Source: Carposina sasakii (lineage: Eukaryota; Arthropoda; Insecta; Lepidoptera; Carposinidae). Taken from it: a DNA stretch of 64,000 nucleotides. The position numbers and the translations under genes are program-made. This document shows, piece after piece, positions 57,201 to 64,000 of the stretch (within the stretch, counting starts at the first letter, position 1; every line of letters begins with the position of its first letter). The stretch covers positions 930,001-994,000 of the forward strand of contig CP053160.1 of the NCBI GenBank assembly GCA_014607495.2, written 5' to 3'. The notes beneath the pieces were generated by a model, which worked only from the letters and a program-made list of their open reading frames with translations, did not search any database and was not told where the DNA came from.

Positions 57201-57587
57201 CTTTGTAAATCTTCAGGCTTGGCTTTCTTTTTCTTATTGTTCTTTTTCGCTCCAACTTTAAGACCGTTAACGATTTGCAAATCTGTGTCTTCCTGGGCCT
57301 CAGAATCAGAGCTGGAGACAGAACTGTCACTCTCCACTGGCTCATCCTCCTCCTCACTTAGCTCCTCTTTCTTAACCTCTAATATCTCTTCTTTCTTTAT
57401 TGCTGGCTTACTACTGGAATTTTCCTGTATATAACAACAGGAAATGTCAATATATAGGTACAGTACAGTACACTCATAGTTACTTTTAAGGTTATGTTAT
57501 ATTACTTACATTTTTCTTGACGCCTAATACGGGATTTTTGAAAGTTAAACCTTTTGTTAATTTCTTAAATATATCGTACGCGTCCAT
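45584..57587 (-). CDS. DDX52: DEAD-box ATP-dependent RNA helicase DDX52 / Rok1 family (12 coding exons, about 640 aa; one-base frame break in exon 3)
   Basis: Exons in transcript order: 57587-57510, 57424-57182, 56222-56035, 53740-53488, 52401-52329, 50909-50697, 50016-49904, 49767-49667, 48840-48695, 47786-47706, 46998-46855, 45872-45584. All introns are GT-AG and phases agree everywhere except exon 3, which is one base short. Motifs (residue numbers allow for that base): N-terminal start [10 protein letters not shown]; acidic/lysine stretch 45-100; TPVQRQ Q-motif in exon 3; APTGSGKT 178-185; PTRELA 210-215; STPNRL from 259; DEAD 286-289; SAT 324-326; GRGID 444-448; HRIGRAGR 469-476; a lysine-rich tail of about 95 residues. 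Family knowledge: Rok1/DDX52 is a nucleolar helicase needed for early 18S rRNA processing; the basic tail fits RNA binding. Human DDX52 is about 600 residues. The ORFs that extend exons 6 and 9 into introns are not coding. Confidence 0.9.
46190..46440 (+). repeat. Family B dispersed repeat with inserted sequence, DDX52 intron 11
   Basis: ggctgcatctccttccgtgc to gagctaacaacttgtcac, split by about 70 AT-rich bases around 46295. Confidence 0.55.
46484..46683 (-). mobile_element. Family A repeat in DDX52 intron 11
   Basis: Contains cagtccactgctggacgtag and caccacgctgggaaggcgg; 5' part missing. A further SINE-like scrap (gccaaggtcgcgggttggat) follows at 46726-46830, ending 25 bases before the exon 11 donor. 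Confidence 0.7.
47252..47683. mobile_element. MITE family K, copy 1, in DDX52 intron 10
   Basis: Ends catggagaaaaaataaaag and cttttataccttcttcatgg are inverted. Interior includes gtgccgcggagcgggg and gaagctccgcccctatc. About 430 bp, longer than copy 2 because of extra internal sequence. Confidence 0.75.
47706..47786 (-). CDS. DDX52: DDX52 exon 10: helicase motif VI
   Basis: An 81-nt exon between intron repeats. It completes [23 protein letters not shown]. The split Arg codon (AG from exon 9, A from here) and the phase-2 exit match its neighbours. The usual Thr of HRIGRTGR is Ala here; that position varies among DEAD-box proteins (Gly in eIF4A), so activity may be kept. Confidence 0.85.
47896..48253 (+). 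mobile_element. MITE family G, complete copy in a DDX52 intron
   Basis: Lies between DDX52 exons 10 and 9. Ends are tacagtcttttggttgcc and aaatcaccctgta; a short internal deletion follows aatttggt. Confidence 0.85.
48275..48600 (-). mobile_element. MITE family G, rearranged and interrupted copy
   Basis: Pieces at 48275-48310, 48375-48420 and 48480-48590 match family G in reverse, separated by unrelated bases. It lies beside the complete copy at 47896-48253 in opposite orientation. Confidence 0.5.
48893..49171. mobile_element. MITE family K, copy 2, in DDX52 intron 8
   Basis: Ends catggagaagaaataaaag and cttttataccttctccatgg. The same interior words as copy 1 in the same order and orientation. 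Confidence 0.8.
49189..49350 (-). mobile_element. RTE LINE 3'-end fragment in a DDX52 intron
   Basis: Shares cagtccactgctggacgtag and ggccggagggcgcccaacg with 42673-43000, in the same orientation. Confidence 0.75.
50350..50622 (-). mobile_element. MITE family G, 3'-truncated copy
   Basis: Reverse orientation; its tacaggttg end (50622) abuts the (TG)n microsatellite that begins at 50629. The distal end is missing beyond ttggttcccaag. It lies in the DDX52 intron between exons 7 and 6. Confidence 0.8.
50629..50689. repeat. (TG)30 microsatellite at the DDX52 exon 6 donor
   Basis: About 30 uninterrupted TG units. On the minus strand the intron begins GTGGGTGA and continues straight into (CA)n. 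Confidence 0.97.
50981..51545 (+). pseudogene. RTE-like reverse transcriptase C-terminal relic, split by a microsatellite
   Basis: The first part reads [15 protein letters not shown], then [18 protein letters not shown]. After the (AC)n(GA)n tract a second part reads [18 protein letters not shown], then [12 protein letters not shown] and KWQTDG-like sequence. These are the connection and tail regions of a LINE different from the one at 42673. Several stops; dead. It is antisense inside a DDX52 intron. Confidence 0.75.
51199..51244. repeat. (AC)n(GA)n compound microsatellite
   Basis: About 16 AC units followed by seven GA units, inside the dead LINE at 50981-51545. Confidence 0.95.
51645..51945. 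repeat. Family B (minus) followed by B2 (plus), DDX52 intron
   Basis: gatagattgctagcttatcg ... cacggaagaagatgcagctg, a short (ta)n, then ttgtacatctcaactatacc ... aagggataaaggcata. Confidence 0.6.
52161..52286 (-). mobile_element. Family A repeat, 3' fragment near DDX52 exon 5
   Basis: Ends about 43 bases beyond the exon 5 donor. Contains cagtccactgctggacgtag and the gctgggcaggcggg end. Confidence 0.7.
52740..53006 (+). promoter_or_regulatory. Possible antisense promoter and first exon inside a DDX52 intron
   Basis: Non-repetitive island with the self-complementary atggcgccggcgccat at 52806-52821, GC-rich, followed on the + strand by an AT-rich leader and a strong donor gcaag|gtaagt at about 53003. 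No coding sequence was found downstream. Confidence 0.3.
53115..53325 (-). mobile_element. RTE LINE 3'-end fragment in a DDX52 intron
   Basis: Third copy of the fragment at 42673-43000, extending to ccgtccatcggttctac. Confidence 0.75.
54521..55345 (+). mobile_element. Large lepidopteran repeat with an internal duplication
   Basis: Starts gccaagtgcgagtcggactc and ends gaggtacggaaccctaaaa, with acggacagacggacaacaaa near the right end; a pattern I know as very abundant in moths. Two inner blocks (about 54670-54900 and 54985-55200) repeat each other imperfectly, about 315 bp apart. Confidence 0.7.
56035..56222 (-). CDS. DDX52: DDX52 exon 3: Q-motif region, contains a one-base frame break
   Basis: The first half reads [21 protein letters not shown] in frame from exon 2. 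The second half reads [17 protein letters not shown] then [16 protein letters not shown], but in a frame shifted by one. The switch lies near 56138-56144. The exon is 188 nt where 189 is needed. Read literally the frame hits a stop early in exon 4. Both halves are good helicase sequence, and every other exon is intact, so a sequencing/assembly slip or a recent allele is likelier than an old pseudogene. Confidence 0.75.
57182..57424 (-). CDS. DDX52: DDX52 exon 2: acidic, low-complexity N-terminal extension
   Basis: Residues 27-107, phase 0 at both ends. It is rich in Glu, Ser and Lys ([18 protein letters not shown], then [10 protein letters not shown]), followed by a short helix-like QRKLELEE. 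This is a nuclear/nucleolar-type charged extension that precedes the helicase core. Confidence 0.8.
57510..57587 (-). CDS. DDX52: DDX52 exon 1 with start codon
   Basis: ATG is the complement of 57585-57587. It encodes 26 residues ([16 protein letters not shown]..., ending VKKN) and ends in phase 0 at a GTAAGT donor (57509-57504). The MDxYDIFKKL opening is typical of animal DDX52 proteins as I remember them, which decides this start. Confidence 0.85.
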
Positions 57588-57740
57588 TATAATAACATTT
57601 AAATAAGTAAAGTTTAAAAATTACACATGAAATGCGTATATACTCCCGTAATAACTAATCATGTGTGTTTGACAGTGACAGCTGGCTGGGAGTAGGTATG
57701 TGATGATATGTTATTAAGGGCGAAAAGTGTACGATCGACA
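57588..57740 (-). promoter_or_regulatory. Probable DDX52 promoter and 5' UTR
   Basis: The bases just upstream of the DDX52 ATG are locally richer in G+C (gacagctggctggg at about 57675; cagtgctgccatctg at about 57738) between AT-rich flanks. No TATA box at a useful distance is clear, as is usual for housekeeping genes. The start of transcription cannot be fixed from sequence alone. Confidence 0.35.
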
Positions 57741-58117
57741 GTGCTGCCATCTGTAATTCAAGTCTATAAAATACTCTTTTTATAGTATAGACCATTAGCT
57801 GAGAGTACCTACCTATTTTATAGTTTCAAACATGTCAGATAAATATTTACAAGGATACCCTATCTAGACTCTTACGGAGTTAGGTATTACAGAACACCTT
57901 AAACGTTTTTAATAAAAAAAAACTTTATCATTTTATGTCATGTCTGAGTATGTCATGTATGTATTTTTTTATGTGCCTACTACAATTTACACTTGCATAC
58001 TTTTCCAATTACTTCTGCAGTTAAAAACAACATAATATAATTAATAATTTTATGTTTGTTAAGTCTTTTCTGTTCCCAAACTCTTTGAAATAGCGAAATA
58101 CTGGGTTGCCCTTAAAA

Positions 58118-58494
58118 TACAGGTTGTTTTTTCGTTGCCACCCTTAACGAAGGGTACGTACTCTATACATCCAATAAAGTAAGTTTATGCCAAAAAAATG
58201 CTGGGAAACGATGTAATTTTTTTGGATTTTTTTTAAATTACTTCATCGGTCGTAATTTATAGTGTCCAGTGTTTATGCTAGTTTTTTAATAGACAGATAT
58301 TAATTATTTCTCGTGAAGAAATCTTGCTACACGCGTCAATGTGCATTTATGCAGAAAAACGCAGTCTATTTACTCAACTTTGGACCCTCATATTTTGGAA
58401 ACTAGTCACTTTCCAGGTATGCTTCCATGGAGAAAAATTATCGTAATGATGAGGAGATTCCGTAGTTTTAGTTGACGACCAAAAATCACTCTGT
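58118..58494 (+). mobile_element. MITE family G, complete copy upstream of DDX52
   Basis: About 530 bases upstream of the DDX52 start. Starts tacaggttgttttttcg and ends aaaaatcactctgt; the right part has lost a few bases (frame of cgggaacgtt missing). Confidence 0.85.
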
Positions 58495-60436
58495 CTAGTA
58501 ATTATTCCTATAACAAAGTTCCGGAGCTGACTTCTAGATGTCTCTCACATATAGGTACGTAAACTTCTACACGCAGTGAGAATTGTCACAACCTTGTTAA
58601 TTTTATTGTCTGTGGTCTTGGATTATGTTCGGATTCGTAGCAAGCACGTGGTAAAATGCTTATGAAGAAACCGCCTAGTTTTATTTTTGTGTTAGGCATA
58701 AAATCTGTAGGCATCTATTAATATATGAGTAATCTTAAATATTTTAAAATTGTTCTATTGTGAATCATTTATTTATATTATTTAGACGTTAAATTACAAA
58801 CTTCTGCTGTATATGTATCCGAACGTTGTATTTTTTATCGCAATACCGCGAAAATAGTAGCGCGAATTTTTGAAAAACTTTTTGTAAAGTTTGGAGATAC
58901 GATATTATATCTACTCGTTTAATAAATTTTAATCAGCATTACGTCCAATGCTACCTCAAGTAGTTGCACAATTCTCTACTTACCTACTGGTAGGTAGGTT
59001 AAAATAAAACTACCTAAAGTGTAATATATTCACTTATGCATTAGGTGACTGTCTAAACTCTATAGCAGGGTTCTTCGCTCAAGAGCTACATAGGACAATG
59101 TGAGGTATAATAATCACTAGGCGTTACAGATGCCGTTTATTCATGGGTTATTAGTTCACATTTAGCAATCAAAGCCGCAGTTTGTCGACCACTGTTCATA
59201 AATAAATACTCTTTAGTTTAGATTGTATATAGACCATGGAACTTATGATAGATACCTACTTTTTATTTAGACTACTTAGTTCCATTGATTGAGTATCATA
59301 ATTTGATTGAGTTCCATGCCAGTAGTTATCATCGTCATCTTTTTGCCCCTATTCCATTGTTTATGGGGTCGGTGTAAAATGTTTTTTTTTTATTGCCAAG
59401 AATTTGGCGTTCGTTTTAGCTGACGCCAATAATTCTCCTCGAGTAGGTTAGCTAAGAGACAATTTCAGTATATTAAAATCCGTATACGAAATCAGCTTGC
59501 TTCACTATGGGCTGCATGATAATGTAGACTGGCTGTTAACCACCTATGTTAGAAGTTGTAAAGACGCTGCCAGTTTCCCTTACGCTAACTGTTGACTCTC
59601 GATTTAACTGATATTTTACTTACTTATGTGGAGTATTGAATTGGGCACTGTTTAAAAATTACCTACATGTTTTGACAGCAAAAATGTATAGAATACCTGT
59701 CAAATTTAGACAAAGCTGAAACAATTTTTTTTGTGATAACTTGGCTAGTTTCCTTTGACAAACTTTGGCAACGTTTTACCTTGTTGGTACAATCCGTATT
59801 CACTACCGGCACTTAATTTCCTATTAAGCCTATCTTTAAACTTCACATTTTGATATTTATATTTGTAAGAACTTATGAATACTTCATAGTAGCTTTTTTT
59901 CTGGTAGCCTCTGCTGATCCCGGCCTATAGGAGTTGTAGTGGCGAGAATGATTGGTGGGCCAATCCAATTTCCACTCTTAAAGGAGGTTCTTAACGATAA
60001 AGGTATTAGAAATCAAAGCCACACTCTCAATGGAATCACTGCGAGTTTATTTATACAATTGTTACAACTGTTATTCAACTGTTTATATTTCGCATGAGAA
60101 TTCAAAATGTAGATTTTATATTAGAACCGCTAAACCATTTCGTCCAAGATACACGAAGTAATAGATATGAGTCAATTTTAAAGATACTTAGAGTACTAAG
60201 ATTTCCGACTATTTGATATGTACCCACCGACAGCAACCCAGATTGATTCCTTATTCACATTTATCAACAACATCAAAACAAGTAAATACGTTCCATTTTG
60301 ATAGTCACTGACTTCCGGGATAAAAGCACATCAAAGTTTGTCTATGGTTGGTTATAGAAAAAAATCTAACAAAAGCTCTATTTTTCTTTCCTTATTTTTA
60401 ACTAAAACGTCCTCATTTTCATCTAAAGTACATATC
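58495..60436. other. AT-rich, no gene seen
   Basis: Apart from the SINE scrap at 59333-59530, nothing is recognised. Confidence 0.5.
59333..59530 (-). mobile_element. SINE family I, diverged copy
   Basis: Shares cccctattccat, ttggcgttcgttttagctg and gacaatttcagtatat-like words with 21945-22230; the tRNA-like end is lost. Confidence 0.5.
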
Positions 60437-60770
60437 GGCCATCTTTTTTGACAGATTACAGTGATTATCACTCATTGAAACTTAATGAATAGAAGATGGT
60501 TTTAAAACGACGTAGACCCGATGGGAAAATTTCGTAGTATAAGCAAAAATTGCATAAAACATACGTATTACAGAGAAATGGTATATAATTTACATAATAT
60601 AAAAACTAATGAGATGTTAGTAGATAGTTATACGTTTCTTTTCTTTTCTACTACGTTAGATTGCTGACATGTATCTTGCCAAATTTTCCTCAGGCAAGGC
60701 ATTATGCCGCTTCCATTAGGTTTCAATCGATGATCATCATTATGAACTGTCAAAAAAGATAGCTGATACG
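60437..60770. mobile_element. MITE with imperfect 45-bp TIR
   Basis: ccatcttttttgacag at the left and ctgtcaaaaaagatag at the right, extended inward by matching ...cattgaaac / gtttcaat. The middle is AT-rich, without an ORF. Confidence 0.6.
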
Positions 60771-63700
60771 AGGGTTGGTTTACTGTAGAATGTCAGTGAC
60801 TGTCAAACCTGTCCACTCCGTTATAATTCGATTCATTACACTACAACAATAGTACTTTAAGTGTCTCCATCGACAGAAAGATGTTACAACTTACAACAAT
60901 TTCCGGAGAAGCCCTATTCGCCTAGTGCTTCGCCGGTCCTCACATCTATTTTAACCTTACTCGATCAATTTCTTTACACAATACTATCAAAAAATTTTTG
61001 TACACTCTCGGACCCATTCCGAACATTAATGCATAACAAAAGACATTAACTAAATGTATTTAACACAGGCATATTTTTCTTTGATCAACGATGGCAAACT
61101 ATAACTTTTATACAATTAACACAATATTGTTTAACTGTTCGTGAGTAGTTCGTACGTCTCCGTACGCACCACTCACGACATCACCTCACAGAAAAAAATG
61201 AATTCTAATTAAAACGCAGATCGTGCTTTATATATTACCAAAAAGAAACGTCTAAACCTAAGTGTGTCAGCAAAAATATAGTGCAGTTAAAATTAGAATT
61301 GCCACTTACTTAATTAACTTTGACATATAAATTGTTTTTTTTTTATCATAAAAAATATTTCTGTGTATAAAATGTGTTTACCGTAACAGGAACGGTGTAT
61401 ACTTTGCTCAATCCAGCCGTTTCTTTTTTGTTTTTGAGCCAAGGAACATGGGACCTGCTTTGACAACATTACTAGAAAATCTTGGCACTTTGAGCAAAGT
61501 TGCACAACCGTTCATCAAAATTGTAGATAAAGGTTATACCTAGACTAACTTTGAGTATGTATGTATATTTATTGTACATGATACGTGTATATTGTAAATA
61601 CTTTTTATATAGGTACTGTAAAGACGGGGTCAACGACTGTTGCTCGACCAAAGTGAAGATATACTACTTAAGTTATATATTTATGATATTATCTTGTTTT
61701 AATATATAAATTGTAAGTGCACTTTGAGTTACGGAACTATGAGATACATAAATGTAACAAGTTACTGAGATTTGGCAGGACATTCGTATATTTTTCCAAA
61801 TAAGGGTCCTCATATAATTTCGAATCAGATATTTCCTTTCGTAAACCCAAACGCGCCTGCTATTTTACTTTTTAAATTTTTCCGGTAAAATGGTTTAATT
61901 TGCTTACTGCTTAAATGATCACTGTAATTATAATTACTGAGGTACTATGGCAGATTTCAAACTATTGCTACAGATTTATAATATTTATATTAAAATGGAA
62001 GATACTGTTATTATAATTTATTAAAGCTATGAAGTTAAGAATAATACCGACTCACGGGGATTGAAAATATATTTACTTAGATCTAGGTTTGAATAAATCA
62101 AAGATTTTTAAATCTGAAATATACACATACCTATTAGAGTTGCAACGTAATATTCGATGTGAAATAGTCTATAATATAAGTAGGTATGTAGACTATAATT
62201 ATTACGAATAAGAGAGTCGATATTCCTTATATTATTTTGGCACATTCGGTCGAGCAACATTAACTTATTTTTCTATTAAATAACTATTGTATGTATGGTG
62301 TCGTTCTCGTAAACTTTTTTGTATGTAATCTCAGATAGATGTAGATGACATACAAATAATTTTACGAGGACGTTTAACTATTGCATTTTAAACATGGAAA
62401 TGGTTCAACAAACATAATGTATGTATGGGAAGAACTATGTAACAATCGTAATAGATTAGTATGATTTACAATATAACTATTATTTTATTATTGTATATAA
62501 ATAAATCGCGTACGATATTGAAACATGCTGCTTGCAAAGTGGATCGTTCTCAAATGTTCAGAAGAGCTTTGAATAGTTTTGTATAACTATTTCACGTTTC
62601 CACTTTTTAATACATATTAAGTAAGTGTATACTAAAAAATAAGAGATAAAAATACTTATTATTACTGGAGGTAATACTTTGATTGGTGATTATTTGTGAA
62701 TGGTTTAGTTTATAAATTGTAGTTAGTTGATTTTTGAGAATGTCGATGATGGCTGACAATATTATTTTCACCGATATATGGTTTATCACAATTACTTTGA
62801 AAGAAGCAAGAATTACCACATTACAATGTGATAATTATACTGGCCGTATATGCAAGTATTAAAACGCTGTAGCAAAGAAATATTAATAAAATACTTAAGA
62901 ATAACGTCATGAGGGCACTGAAATACAGGAATATGTTTGAGGGCATTCTGAGGCAATAAATACCAATAACTATTAAAATATGGAGGGCGGCAAAATTTAT
63001 GGGATATTTATTTAACTATACGTTTACGGTAGTTATCCTCATAATGTTATAAGTTAAGTATGATATCCTATTTACATTACCCTATGGTAGGCTATTGTAA
63101 TAGTTGTACTGTTCAGAAGGCATCCCGTTGTTGATTATTTTGTGCATTACCCTACTTTTAACACAGTCGGTTTATAAAATATTTCTTCTCTTTAGTAAAC
63201 TTAACTTACGTGGCGAAGAAGCGAAAACTTATATTGCAAATCCAGACTGTTTATAATTTATATTAAACGTTAAAAAAGAAAAATTCTCACTTATATCAGC
63301 TTAAAATTTAAAAATGCAGTATTTTGGTATACATTGCAAAAAAATAATATTATTGTTTCGCTGTATTTTCTTGCAGTGTTTTCAATGTCTATTCTAGTTT
63401 GATCATCCTATTTGTTAATTCCACGTAGCTGCATTGGTTCTACCCCATTTCTACCCCCACTTTTGCCGACACTTTAATCCAAACTTAACTAAAAAATTTC
63501 ACAATAATAAGACCTAAATAACAATCACAAATGGTCGTCACCCTAACGTTCGCAGCAAACCGAGATCAATTTAGCAAAACAAATCCAAAACTAACATATT
63601 TTTTTACAATTTTCATTTTCTTCTCAAATAAAGTGACACAGACTTGTGCGACCGCCGTATCATAGTAATAGTATACATAATACTTCATATACCATCGATA

Positions 63701-64000
63701 GGAAAGGTAGAGACATAACGAGATTAAACATTTTAATGCCTCAAAGTTTTTTTTCTCTTTTTTTATTTTTTTGACGTAGGTATGTAAGTATCATGCTATG
63801 AAATGCTCAGACTTTTATTTTGAGTTTCTTTCTTCGTACTAATTCCGACAAATCAGCATCACGTGCCACACAAGCCTTTGTCACACTACCAAATGGTGGG
63901 AACACAATAATCCAACAAAGCGTTAACAATCAGCTACAAACAGCCAAATCCATATGGAAATTAATTAATTAATTGCACAGCGAAAACAATAAACACAAAC
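60771..64000. other. AT-rich, repeat-poor, no coding exon seen
   Basis: The longest stretch of the window without a known repeat. It has several AATAAA-like signals on both strands and no ORF with motifs. It could be long 3' UTR or intron of a neighbouring gene (inference only). Confidence 0.35.

Noticed and set aside
57102..57434. 110-codon + strand serine-rich ORF
   Set aside because: Antisense shadow of the acidic DDX52 exon 2.
45584..57587. DDX52 as a decayed pseudogene
   Set aside because: Only one indel in 1.9 kb of coding sequence, with all 11 introns keeping proper splice sites. That is not the pattern of an old pseudogene.

Overview
The window looks like nuclear DNA of a lepidopteran (moth or butterfly). 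It is AT-rich, carries two spliced insect genes with small exons and GT-AG introns, and is crowded with short dispersed repeats of kinds I associate with Lepidoptera: RTE-type LINE 3' ends, tRNA-derived SINEs, TIR/foldback MITEs, and the repeat whose core reads 'gcgagtcggactcgcg'-like. Nothing bacterial, viral or organellar was seen. The order is my inference from repeat style and protein similarity recalled from memory; no search was run.

Layout. 1-23 kb is gene-poor and made of nested repeats. It includes a 17-unit minisatellite with a 129-bp unit and a higher-order period (6905-9125), a foldback element with a perfect 206-bp inverted repeat (9559-10129), a 1.84-kb pogo-like DNA transposon relic flanked by TA (13447-15284), and many MITEs. 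23-32 kb is dominated by Penelope-like retroelements (PLEs): a lone terminal repeat at 23239-23529 and a tandem PLE insertion at 26083-31093 with an intact reverse transcriptase/GIY-YIG ORF. Both insertions have 12-bp target duplications, and all three terminal repeats hold a hammerhead-ribozyme-like fold. A GC-rich fragment resembling the endonuclease end of a non-LTR element lies at 31666-32178. 32-35.9 kb is mostly featureless.

Two host genes lie tail to tail. The first, on the + strand at 35935-42668, has ten coding exons and encodes a 516-residue secreted-then-anchored leucine-rich-repeat protein, most like insect halfway/singed wings 2. The second, on the - strand at 45584-57587, has twelve coding exons and encodes a DEAD-box RNA helicase of the DDX52/Rok1 family, a nucleolar factor for 18S rRNA and small-subunit maturation. 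Its exon 3 is one base out of frame in this sequence although every splice site is intact. Every long intron of the helicase gene is loaded with repeats, some ending within a few bases of a splice donor. The 57.7-64 kb end is AT-rich, with two MITEs and no recognisable gene.

The two genes have no evident functional link. The most informative material is the mobile DNA: self-cleaving RNA motifs, tandem PLE structure with an inverted end fragment, and several MITEs whose exact ends and target duplications can be read directly.
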